This document shows positions 52,266 to 63,200 of a stretch of 64,000 nt of DNA, one piece after another; the first letter of the stretch is position 1; each line of letters starts with the position of its first letter. A program made the position numbers and the translations under genes. The notes below the pieces were generated by a model. The model saw nothing but the letters and a program-made list of their open reading frames with translations. It was not told the DNA's origin and did not search any database. The DNA is taken from the NCBI RefSeq assembly GCF_030646115.1, contig NZ_JAUSMX010000009.1, positions 534,960 to 598,959 of the forward strand. The letters are read 5' to 3'. This DNA is from Fluviicoccus sp. (GTDB lineage: Bacteria; Pseudomonadota; Gammaproteobacteria; Pseudomonadales; Moraxellaceae).

Positions 52266-52970
52266 ATGAGTAATTATTCGCAAGTTGAATCTGATGCGGC
52301 TGCCGAGGGAGAGCTCTGGCAGTACTGGAAAACCAGTCAGAATCCGGCCGGCCGCGCCACGCTATTCTATTACTATAGCGACTGGTGCCGCATGTTGGCC
52401 GGTCAGATTCAGGGGCTTTATCCGCACCGTCTGGCCGACTGGGGGGATTATGTTCATTTTGCATCCCAAGGGTTATTGATAGCCCTGGATCGGTTTGACC
52501 CTGATCGTGGCGTTCGCTTTCAGACATTTGCCGAACATTACGTGAAGGGGGCTGTGCTTAAGGGGCTGTCTTGTTATGTGCAGGATTTGCCGGCTGTACA
52601 TCAGACCAAGAATATTCCATTGGCCATAGATACTGCCGAAGTTTCATTCGAGTTGTTGGTTGATACAGCCATTGATTTGGCGTTTGGCTACTTTCTTGAG
52701 TCCGGCCTGGTGGATCGCCAGTTGGAGTCCGGCCCCATGGATGCATATGCCAGAGAGCAGCAGCACAACTTGTTGGGTGGGTTTGTGGCTGTTTTACCGG
52801 AAAATGAAAAACAGGTTATCGTTGGGCATTATTACCAATATCTGAGTTTTGTTGAGATCAGTGAGTTGCTGGGTGTGTCCAAGGCCAGAGTATCGCAGTT
52901 GCATAAACAAGCGCTAAAAAAGATCAGGCTTGGTTTTGAGCAAACGGATGACCTGGATATTTGCTGGTAA
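52266..52970 (+). CDS. fliA: FliA-like (sigma-28 group) RNA polymerase sigma factor
   Basis: The 234-residue sigma factor has region 2 (about 45-100, with DWGDYVHFASQGLLIALDRF then TFAEHYVKGAVL) and region 4 (about 178-225, with LPENEKQVIVGHYYQYLSFVEISELLGVSKARVSQ). Region 3 is divergent. The size matches FliA (about 240). The ATG at 52266 has no strong ribosome-binding site; an earlier in-frame start lies inside fliP. It ends the operon and is likely to drive the sigma-28-like sequences found at 54022-54129. No flgM anti-sigma gene is visible. Confidence 0.87.
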   Translation: MSNYSQVESDAAAEGELWQYWKTSQNPAGRATLFYYYSDWCRMLAGQIQGLYPHRLADWGDYVHFASQGLLIALDRFDPDRGVRFQTFAEHYVKGAVLKGLSCYVQDLPAVHQTKNIPLAIDTAEVSFELLVDTAIDLAFGYFLESGLVDRQLESGPMDAYAREQQHNLLGGFVAVLPENEKQVIVGHYYQYLSFVEISELLGVSKARVSQLHKQALKKIRLGFEQTDDLDICW

Positions 52971-52982
52971 AGGCGATTGTAC

Positions 52983-53354
52983 TCAAGCGCCGGACGAAGT
53001 AGTCACCTTGTTAATCAATTTGTGCAAGGCGGTTGCCATACGCTCATCCTGCAACAGGGTGGCCGCGACCTGATGGACAACCCGTTCAAACTCCGGATTT
53101 TCCAAAATCCGGTCCCCGAATTCCCAGAGCAGCATTTCCTGAATGGCGATGACGGGAGCTTGTGCCGCATAGTCTGGTTCATCTTTCAGGTCGCTCAGTC
53201 GGTTTTCCAGTCGAGACCTCAATTTGGCCAGAACACGGCGGTTTTCGCTTTGCTCGGAAGTCCGGCTGGGTTGCACGGTCTTTGCGGACCGTTCACTCGG
53301 TGAAGACAGGGCGGAGAGTATCTGCGAGATTCTGGCCGGGTTAATCGGGTTCAT
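52983..53354 (-). CDS. Small helical protein of unknown function
   Basis: I do not recognise a family. The 123-residue cytoplasmic protein has a Ser-rich linker (about 15-40) and a helical C-terminal half (about 40-115) with many acidic and Leu residues (IQEMLLWEFGDRILENPEFER and onward). The ATG at 53354 (or 53363) overlaps the end of the TPR gene by about 14-23 bases, so the two are co-transcribed. It ends 12 bases past the sigma gene stop on the opposite strand. It may be a chaperone or partner of the neighbouring system. Confidence 0.65.
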   Translation of the reverse strand: MNPINPARISQILSALSSPSERSAKTVQPSRTSEQSENRRVLAKLRSRLENRLSDLKDEPDYAAQAPVIAIQEMLLWEFGDRILENPEFERVVHQVAATLLQDERMATALHKLINKVTTSSGA

Positions 53355-53979
53355 GTCCGGCATCCAGAGAGTCGCGGTACGCGCCCAGGAATAACAGCGA
53401 GGCGGAATCGCTAGGTTTTTCCAAGGAGACGGACGGTGCGGATGCACTGGCCTCATCAATGGTTGAGGCGGGTTGCAAGCTGTCCAATACCCGGGTCATG
53501 TCCTGTTTCAGTGCAAGATTGTTATCGCATAATTCCAATCCGGCCGCAAAATGCGGAATGGCCAAAGCTTTGTCTTCAGCAATCAGGGCCATGTAGCCAC
53601 TGGCAAATTCCCGCAAACTTGTATCGGTGGACACCTGAACCAGAGTGCCGAAGGCTTCTGCGGCTTCCGGAATCCGGTCAAGCTGCAGTTTGAGCAATCC
53701 AAGCTGGAAGCGTGCAATGTCCAGTCCAGGATCCAGAAGCAGCGACTCGGCCATACCTTCAGCGGCGCGTTCAAGAAGACCCAGTTCGGCGTGTTCGGCT
53801 GCCATCAGATAGTGGGCGGCGGAGTTGTCCGGCTGCAGTTCCAAAACGTTTTTCAGGTACAGCAGTGCGGCATGATGATCGCCTTTTTGCACGGCATGCA
53901 AGGCGAGGTGCAGGTACTCGGTGGCATCAAGGTTCACTGACGGGGCTCCGGTCTGACAATGGGTCAAGGGGGCAAGCAT
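53341..53979 (-). CDS. TPR protein, possibly a type III chaperone-like or regulatory protein
   Basis: The 212-residue protein is made of TPR repeats (about 20-160, for example AALLYLKNVLELQPDNSAAHYLMAAEHAELG, cut to key pattern: LxxxxxLxPDxxxAHYxMA) followed by a Ser/Ala-rich C-terminal tail. It lacks a signal peptide. TPR proteins of this size serve as chaperones for large type III substrates in injectisomes (SycD-like), which would fit the neighbouring apparatus, but the tail and length differ, so the idea is tentative. It is divergent from the RHS gene, with a sigma-28-like box in its promoter. Confidence 0.65.
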   Translation of the reverse strand: MLAPLTHCQTGAPSVNLDATEYLHLALHAVQKGDHHAALLYLKNVLELQPDNSAAHYLMAAEHAELGLLERAAEGMAESLLLDPGLDIARFQLGLLKLQLDRIPEAAEAFGTLVQVSTDTSLREFASGYMALIAEDKALAIPHFAAGLELCDNNLALKQDMTRVLDSLQPASTIDEASASAPSVSLEKPSDSASLLFLGAYRDSLDAGHEPD

Positions 53980-54021
53980 GATATATGCCTTGGGTCATGT
54001 GGCTGAACCGGTGAGAGCACC

Positions 54022-54049
54022 TGATCGGCATGAAGTCCGTTTGGCATTA
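54022..54049 (-). promoter_or_regulatory. Sigma-28-like promoter for the TPR gene
   Basis: On the minus strand, GCCGATCA (54029-54022) matches the sigma-28 -10 consensus GCCGATAA in seven of eight bases. The -35 region TAATGCCA (54049-54042) is weaker, at a 12-base spacing instead of 11. It is well placed about 40 bases before the TPR gene ATG. Confidence 0.45.
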
Positions 54050-54102
54050 AAAGGATACTGTCTTGCACAGGGGTAAGAAACAAAAAAATGTTGTTTCAGT
54101 CC

Positions 54103-54129
54103 TTAACTTTTTCTGAAACCGGGGAATAA
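54103..54129 (+). promoter_or_regulatory. Sigma-28-like promoter for the RHS gene
   Basis: TTAACTTT (54103-54110), an 11-base spacer and GGGAATAA (54122-54129) match the TAAAGTTT-N11-GCCGATAA consensus in six and five of eight bases. It precedes the RHS ATG by 76 bases. An alternative -10 (ATAGATAA, 54135-54142) has a poorer -35. Confidence 0.4.
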
Positions 54130-54205
54130 GAGTAATAGATAAGGCGCTTGTGATGTCAGGCAGGTGTCGCAGAGTCGTTTAAGCATTGCTTGTGGAGAAT
54201 TGGGA

Positions 54206-57200
54206 ATGGTTGCCATCGTATCGGGAAACGGACTGGGTTTGTTCAACACCTCGCTCAACACCTTGGGTGGCAGCGGAGTCAGTGGACAAGCCGGGTTTGG
54301 GCAGGCAAACGGCCAAGCTGTCGTCAACGCAGCGACGGGCAACCTGATTCTGCAATTTACCGATGAGCAACTTTCCGGAATTGGCCAGGACCTGCCGGCA
54401 CTTCGGACTTATAACGCATTGGGGCAGTCCAATGACGGAGATGCTGACGGCTGGCGCTGGGATGGCGAGCGTCGATTGATACTGACCGGTACGGTTAACA
54501 CTGCCGGAAGCACCGTCACCCGTATCAATGGCGATGGGCACGAGACGCTTTATACCTGGAATGGCAGTCGCTACCAGTCTGCTGAGGGTCGCGGAGCGCA
54601 TGACTCCCTGAGTTGGTCGTCAGGCGACACCACTTGGACATGGGTCGATGGCGATACCCGGTCGAGTGAAGTTTACGAGGCGGCTTCAGGGCAGTCAGGG
54701 CAAAGCCGCCTCAAAAGCGTCACGGCTACCGACGGCACCAGTATTAGTTACAGCTATGATGCGGCGGGACGTCTGGCCGGAGTCCGCGATAGTTCCGGCG
54801 CGGAATTGATCTACAACTACAATGCGGGCGGCAAGCTGGAACGCCTAGATACCCGTCTGAGCGGTAGCGACACGCCGTCCAAGCAGGTCTACTACTATTA
54901 CGATGCCCAGGGACGTCTGAAGCGCGTGCTGACGGACCTGACCGTTGACAACAGCATTGCTGATGCCGGGGCCACGCCTGCCGGGGTGCTGTCTGCCGGG
55001 GCCAAGGTCTATGTCACAGATTATACCTACGATGACGCCAATGGCGTCTTCAGCCGGCGGATTGCCTCCGTCAGCCAGAGTGACGGCGGCAGCGTCAGCT
55101 TTACGTATCAACAAGTGCCTGCCGGCGGTGAATACCGTTTGCGTACCGTCACGGATGCGTCCGGCGTCACGACGTTTGACTATGGGAATCTGGCAGACCG
55201 TACCACGACCGTCAGCAATGGGCTGGGCCAGGCGTGGGTTTACCGTTACGACGAATCACAGCGGCTGGTTGAAGTCCGTAGTCCGTCCGTAGCCGGTCAA
55301 CCGCTGACGACAACGGCCTTCAGCTATGATGCTGACAGCAACGTGGGCATGATCAGTTCTGGCGGTAAAACGCTGACCTACGGATACGACGCCAATGGCA
55401 ACCGCACCCTGGAACGAGACAGCCTGGGCAATACGCTGCGCCGCACCTATAGCATCACCAGCCGTCTGCTGACGGAAACGCGATATGCCACAGCATCCAT
55501 GTACAACAGCACAACCGCCGTTTGGACAGACCCGGCGATTGGTCAGACCACGAACTATCTTTATGACAGCGCTGACCGCCTGCGCTATTTCGTCAGTGCC
55601 GAAGGCCGGGTGACGGAGTACCGTTATAATGCCCAAGGCCTGCCAGAGCGGGTAATCCAGTACGGCAGTGCGGTTTACACCAGCACCATGACCGAGGCTG
55701 CGCTCAATACCTGGGTTGTCTCCCAGGACAAGACCCGCACTACCTTGAGTTTCACGCAATATGATGCTTACGGTAACCTCGCCAAGCGCACGGATTACGC
55801 TTCTGTGGACAGCACGGGCAATGGCCTTCTGGATGCTGCAGCCGTTGTTACCGAGTACACCTATAGCGGTTCCGGCCAGTTGCTGCAGACCATCGCGGTT
55901 CGTGGGCCAGATCGAAGCAGCAAGACGACCTTGGCCAGCAATGTCTACGACGGTTTGGGGCGCTTGCAAAGCCAGGTTGATGCGGATGGCACCCATACCA
56001 ACGTTTATGACGGCGTTGCCCGCACCTTGACGGTTACCCACAGCAGCGGTCGCATTGTGACCAATAGCTACGATACGAGCGGTCGCTTGTTGACGGTGGC
56101 CGAGAGTGGTACAGGCGTCTTGTCCAGGGTGACTGTATTCACCTACGACCTTGCGGGCCGTTTGGTTGCTGAGCTGGATCCAGCCGGTGGACGTCGTTTT
56201 ACCTTCTATGATGAAGCAGGGCGTGTGAGCGCCCGCGTCGACGGGGTCGGCGCGGTGACAGAGTACACCTATACCGCCACCGGCGGGCTGTCTGTGGAGC
56301 GCCGTTATGCCACCCGCGTTGATACGAGTGACTGGATCAGCAGCGCGGGAGTCATGACCAAGACGCTGGTCAGCCAAATTCGCCCCGTGGCAACGGTGGC
56401 GGACCGGCAAACAGCCTATGCGTATGATGCCGCTGACCGGCTCTGGACAGTGACAGATGCCGCCAATGTCGTCACCATGAACAGTTACGATGCCCGCGGT
56501 CAGTTGATCCAGACACAGACCGGAGACCGGATCAGCCGCTATTTTTATGACAAGGAAGGCCGCCCGCAGGCCGTTCTCGACGGCGAAGGCTATCTGACTG
56601 AGAACATCTACAATGCCGCAGGCCAGCTGTTCCAGGCCAAGCGATATGCGGTGGTGACTACGCCGTTGCAGCAAGCCGGCGCCACCTTGACGGATGTGCG
56701 GCCATCAGCCACCGGTGCGCTGAGCACCTACTATTTTTACGATGCCGCCGGTCGGCGCACCGGCGTGCTGGATGAACAGCAGTTCCTGACAGAGACGGTC
56801 TATGACGCCGCCGGCAACGCGCAGCAGACAATCCGTTACGCCACCCCTTATACGGGATCAGTCGCTTCCTCGACAATGCTGAGTACGCTTAAGACGGCAT
56901 TGCAGGCCAGTGCCCGCCAGACATCCACAACAGCCTATGACAGCCTGGGCCGGGTATCGACAGTGACCGATACCGCCGGGACCGTGACTGCTTATGAATA
57001 TGACTCTTATGGCCGTGTCGTTCGGGAAACGGCTGCTCAGGGGAGCAGTGAAGAGCGGAGCACCCGTAACCGCTATGACGCCTATAGCCAGGTGGTGGGG
57101 CAGTTGGGGGGAGAGGCATCAACTCGCATCACGAGCGGCATGGCGGATGCGTCACAGGCGGCTGTGTACCGGCAGTTTGGCGCCGGATATGAATATGATG

Positions 57201-60200
57201 CGCTGGGCCGCAAGTCGGCATTTACCGATGCGGCGGGTAACCGGACAGTCTACTACTACGATGCCGAAGGCCGTCTGACCCACACCATCAGTGCAGAGGG
57301 AGAGGTTAGCGAAACCATCTATAACGCTTTTGGCGAGGTTCAGGAAACAACACGCTACACGACCAAGCTGGCCCCTAACCAGAACGACCGGGCCACGGAG
57401 ACCACGCATAGTGGTAATCAAGCGGCGCGAATCTGGTATCGGGCGGGGACTAGTAATAGCAGTATTTCCCGTAATCTAACCGGCTTTTTACCTTCAGGTG
57501 AGACGTTCCAGACAGGGGATGTCCTGACGGCAACAGTCTGGTTCAAGGCTGATGCTGATACTCAAGGCGCTATGTATGTGGGGTCAGGAGGCTCCGGCGC
57601 GTATGTCAGGGTGAGCGGAAACGGACAGTGGCAGCAGATAAAAGTCAGTTATTCGGCTACTTCGAGTGATCCGCTCTCTGTTTATCTCTATGGTGACCGC
57701 GATGGTGCGAGCCGTGTCCAAGGCCATAATGTTATTTACGATGATCTGGAAGTCACCTGTGAGGCCAGAAATTTTCAATATGTGGATGGATTTGAAGGTG
57801 GTCTAACCGGATGGTCAAGTTCGACACAGTATAAAGATATTGTAACGGCGAGCAGTTCGAGTACCTTCAGCGGTAGCGGGTCAGCCCGCCTGTGGTATCA
57901 GGGCGGGACGCCCAGCACGCTGAGCCGAAACCTGGGCAGCGTTGCGGCGGGAGATGTGGTGACCGCGACCGTCTGGCTGAAGGCGGGTACAGATACCCGG
58001 GCAGCGGTTTACCTGGGCAATAGCGCCGGTGTTGCTACACAGTCCAGTTGGAGAGAGTCCGTTGGTACGGGCGGCTGGAAAAAAGTATCGATTACCGTCA
58101 CGGCGACTGCCGCTGAGGATTTCTACCTCTACCTGAATGCGGATGCCTTTAATCCTGCCCCCAGCGCGGCGCACTCGGTCACCTATGATGACGTGGTGGT
58201 GCTAAAGAACGGTGTGGCATGGTTGGCAGATGGCTTTGACAGCGGGGTGACCCCGGCAGCCACGGTAACCGCCACGACCGGCTGGTTCCTGCAGGGTGCG
58301 CGTGTGGATGCAGCCAGGCAAAGCAGTGTCACCAGCTTTGATGGCAGCCAGTCCCTTCAGGTCGCTTACAAGCCCGGAACCAGCAGTTATGTCGTGCAGG
58401 CGCTGGGAAGCTTCGCCGTGGGCGAAGTGATTACCGCAACGGTCTGGTTCAAGACGACGGCGGATACCCGGGCGCGGGTGGCGCTAGGAGGCAGCGGCGG
58501 CGGCGCTATCAGCACCTCCGCGCTTGATGCCTATGGTGTCGGTGATTGGCAACCGCTGACGGTGACCGGCACGGTCACCGCCGCAGGTGCGATTTATATC
58601 TACTTGTATGCTGATGTTAATGGCGGCTACAAGCAGGAAGGCCATACAGTTTTGTTTGACAACCTGGAGGTTGCCAGCTCGACGCGTGGCCGCATATACA
58701 GCCATGACTTTGAAAGCCTGACCAACATTAATGTCGGGGGCGGGTTAAGCCGCCTGACGGGTGCAGAGGGGCGGGAGGCCCTGCAGGGGGGCGTACTCAC
58801 CACAGGCCTGAGGGCGCTGGTGCAGGGTATCCGTAATTCCGCCATCGACAGCCGGACTCAATACCGCTATGACACTCGCGGCTTGATGATCAGCCAGACC
58901 GATGGTGAAGGCTTCGAGAGCAGCTTCAGCTATACCGACTTCGGGCAGCTGTTCCAGACCACCCGGCAGCTGACACCGGGGGCAACTCCCAATACCGTCG
59001 TTACGGAGAACCGCTACAACAAGCGCGGCGAGCGTATCGGGGTGACTGAGGACCTGGATCCAGCAGGACTGAACCGGGTGACATCGACCAAGTATGACGC
59101 TTTTGGCCGGGTCATTGAACAAACGGATGCCTTGGGAAAGCTGACCACCACCAAGTACGACAACAATGGCCGCCAGATTACGGTAACCGATCCTCTGGTT
59201 CATGCCCGCAAGAGCATATACGACGCTTATGGCCGTGTTCTGACGCAGACAGATGTCAATGGTAACAGCACCTCCTATGCTTATGATGACGTCAACCGAT
59301 CAGTCACTGTAACCACGCCGGAAGGTATCACGCTTAGCACCTGGAAGACCCGGCACGGCGAAACGCTGAAGGTTGTTGATGGTCGTGGAAATGCTACGTC
59401 CTATGAATACAACCTTAATGGCCAGTTGGCACGATCTGTCGATGCACAGGGAAATGACAACCAGAATGTGTACGATGCTGCCGGGCGACTCATTCAGACG
59501 ACCGATGCGCAAGGGGCGCAGACCCGCTTTGAGTATGACGCCGCCAACCGTGTCATCCGCCGTCTGGATGAGGCCACGACGGGGAATGTCACCCGATATT
59601 CGTTTGATGGCCAGGGCCGCCAGGTCCGGGTCACGGAGGGTGATGGCAGCCTGGGGCAACGGATTACCGATTACAGCTATGACCGCAAGGGACAGATGCT
59701 GACGGTCACGGTTGATCCAGCTGGACAGAAGCTGACCACGAGTTACGCGTATGACGGCGTGGGTCGTCAACTCCGAATCAGTCGAGGCGATACCGCCAAT
59801 CCGGCGCAGCAGGTGATGGCGTATGCCTACGATGACCTGGGTCACCGGATCAGTGAAACGCAGGATCCGGAAGGCCTGAACCTGACCACGCAGTACAAGT
59901 ACGACCTGGAAGGCCGGTTGACGCGTAAAATTGATGCCTTGGGTAACAGCACCTGGTATGTCAATGATGCAGCCGGGCTGCTGATGTACACGGTGGATGG
60001 CGAGGGCCAGGTCACCCGGTATTACTATGATGGTAATGACCGGGTCATCAGCACCCTGAAGTATGCCAACGTCATCGCCAAGGCCACCCGGGACACCTAC
60101 GGTGACATAGTGAGCGCGACGGCAACGGCGGGAACGGTGACCATTTCGGCGCCGGCAGCCGATGCGGCCCGTGACCAGCGAACCTTTGCGGTGTACGACC

Positions 60201-63200
60201 GTGACGGCCGGGTTCGTTACCAGATCAATGCCCTGCGGCAGGTGACAGAAACGCGTTATGACGCGGCCGGGAATGTCACTGAGACGATTACACATGAGCG
60301 CGAGTTGCCGGCGGATACACTGATCTGGCCCGCCGCCCCAAATTCGCCGGATACCGGTTTCACGGCGCTGACGTCAGCCTCACAGACCCTTTTGAATACC
60401 TACCCAGGCCTGTTTCGCTACGATTCAGTAAGTCGGCGTCTGGTGCTTTGCTCCGTCAATAATACAGCCAGTGTCAATCAGACGCTGATAGGGCCATCAC
60501 GCGCTTTTGAGCCAGGCCAGCAATATCGGATGGAGATCACGCTGGGCGCCACGCTGCCGAGCCGGTTGATCGTGGGCCTATCCAACGAGGGCCAATCTTC
60601 CACGGCCGGACTTTCAGCTAACAACTACCGTCGCCATGCCCTTTATCTCAGCGGAGGCAAATGGTACAGCGTTATCAACGATAACAGCATCAGCGCCACG
60701 CCGCTGCTGGGGGTTGCGGCGGCATCCACCACTTACGTGCTGGAAATTGAAACCCGTGCCGGTGGCACTTCGCTGTATGTTTACGAGAAAGGCAAGACCC
60801 GAGCCGAAGGTTACAAGGATGAGTTTGACAGCATCGGCTGGGATGAGGCCCGTTTTACCCTCTACGGTGTGCAGTCCCCTACAGATACCAACGGTGAGGC
60901 GTATATCGACAACCTGTCGATTTCGACCCGTACGTCAGCAGCGGTTGTGGGCAGCCGCACACGTTATGTCTACGACAGCCTGAACCGGCAACGCTTTGTC
61001 ATCGACCCCTTGGGCAATGTCACCGAGAAGTGCTACGACGCCGCAGGCCATGTTACCGAGGTGCGGCGTTATGACCGTGCGATTCCGCTGGAGACTGTCG
61101 CCACAGAGTCGGATGTGGGGGCAGCCCTGGGCCTGGCCGGAGCCGGCGCCCAGCGGACGGGCTATGTCTACGACAGTTCGGGCCGACAACGTTTTACCGT
61201 GGATGCCCTGAATCAGGTTACCGAAGCACGCTATGACGCACTGGGCCGGGTGACGGACACCATCCGTCATGCGGCTGCCCTGACGGCCGGTACGGTGTTG
61301 AGCGAAGCGGCAGTTGCCGCGCAGCTTTACCCCGTTTGGTCGGATGACCTGGATGATAACGGCGTCTCAGGCATGACCGTGCAAAATTTCACGGATGTGC
61401 TGTCGCTGAGTGAGGGAAAGCTGACCCTGACCAACGCAATGGGTGCGGAAGCCGAACCCTCGGTCTATGAGAGTGCGTTCAAGACGTTCACTCCGGGCAT
61501 GACCTACCATGCGGAGTTCAGCCTGGGCGCCACCCTGCCGAAGAGCTTCAAGATAGGCCTGGAGAATAGCAAGAACAGTTATGGTGCGACTTATCGACGC
61601 CATATCCTGTTCTTTGATAACGGCAACCTGCGGTCGGTGGCCTACTCTGACAAGGAAGAAAAATCCGTCTTGCTTGGCGTGGCGAAGGCCAATACCACCT
61701 ATGTTGTTGAGGTGGAAACGCGGGCGGAAGGGACGACATTGTATGTTCATGAAAAGGGGCAGAGCCGTGAGAGCGGCTTTAGCCAGAGCTCCGATGCTTC
61801 AGTCTGGGCTGACATGCGGCTCCGCATTTGGGGCCGCCGCAACCCGGCGTATGACGGCTCCAAAGTCAGCATTGACAACCTGCAAGAATGGAACCTGAAC
61901 GGGACGCAGGCGACACTTTCGTCACGGACGCGAACGGTTTATGACGCAGCAGGACGCGCCAAGTTCCAGCTCGATCCGCTGAATGCAGTGACGGAATATG
62001 TGTATGACGATGCCGGACGGGTGGTACAGGAAAAACGCTATAGCGATGCACTGACCGCCGTACCGTTGACACTGACGGAAGGCACGCTGACGACGGCGCT
62101 GCTGAACAAGGCGGCGGTGACAACAACGCGGGTGTATGACGGCGCGGGTCGCGAGCGTTTTACCGTGGATGCCTTGGGTTATTTAAGCGAGCAACGATTC
62201 GACGCCTTGGGACATGTCATTGAGAGTCTGCGTTACGCTGAGCCGGTCAATGCCAATGCACCGGTGACGGTCACTGAAGCTGATGTTGTGGCGCAACGCA
62301 CACAATACCGCTATGACCTGGATGGCCGTGTGGTTTATACGGTGGACGCCTTGGGGAATGTGACCGAGAACCGTTATGACGGTCTTGACCGGGTCACCAA
62401 GACGATCCGTTATGCTCAAAAAATCAGTGTTCCGGCGAGTTTGGTGCTCTCGGAGATACAGGCGGCGGTAACGGCGGCCAATGGTGCAAGCCCGACGGAT
62501 ACGGCCACGACAAACGTGGTCTATGACCGCCTTAACCGGGCGGTATTCAGTGTGGATGCGCTGGGCTATGTGACGGGTCGGCAGTATGACGCGTTGGGCC
62601 GGATGGTCAAGGAAATACGCTATACACAGAAGCCGGTCGGGACGGTCAGCTATACAGAGGCCTGGTTGTCGAATACGGTGAACCTGAGTGCGGCCGGGGC
62701 GCAGGTGACTCGTTATGCGTATGACGCGGATAATCAGTTACGGTACACCGTGGATGCCCTGGGTTATGTGACGGAGCAGCGCTTTGACAGCCTGGGCCGG
62801 GTCAGCGCAACGCTGAAGCATGCGAAGGCAATCAATGCTGATGCAGTCGTCACCGAAGCAGATGTTGATCTGCAATTAAAGAGCCTGACCGTGGCGGATC
62901 TTGGCAGCACCTTGATGCCAGTGGGTTGGAAGCTGGGCACTTACAGTGGTACAACCATTGTCGATGGCCGTCTTGCCGTGCAGCCACAGGCGAATAACGC
63001 CCTGTCCACCACTCAATATCCCAAAGTCTTTGAAGAACAGCAGCTATCCGCCTATCAGGCCGGTAAGGTCTATCGGGGAGAGGTGACAACGGGCAGCAGC
63101 TTAAGCAATGCGTTCGTGACCTTGACGTTGTCCGATGATAACTCTCCATGGAAGCATAGCATCGAGTTCAACGGGGGCCGTATTGATGGAGTAACGCGAG

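Noticed and set aside
34250..52970. Interpretation as a classical non-flagellar injectisome
   Set aside because: There is no secretin (SctC), needle or translocator gene. P- and L-ring genes with FlgA, FliO, rod and hook proteins indicate a flagellar-type envelope passage.
34250..52970. Interpretation as an ordinary lateral flagellum
   Set aside because: FliG, FliM, stator, junction, cap and flagellin genes are missing from the cluster. It remains possible only if those lie elsewhere in the genome.
55256..56674. 472-codon minus-strand ORF inside the RHS region
   Set aside because: Opposite the continuous RHS frame. The regular YD repeats and GC-rich codons create long antisense frames; no motif supports a gene.
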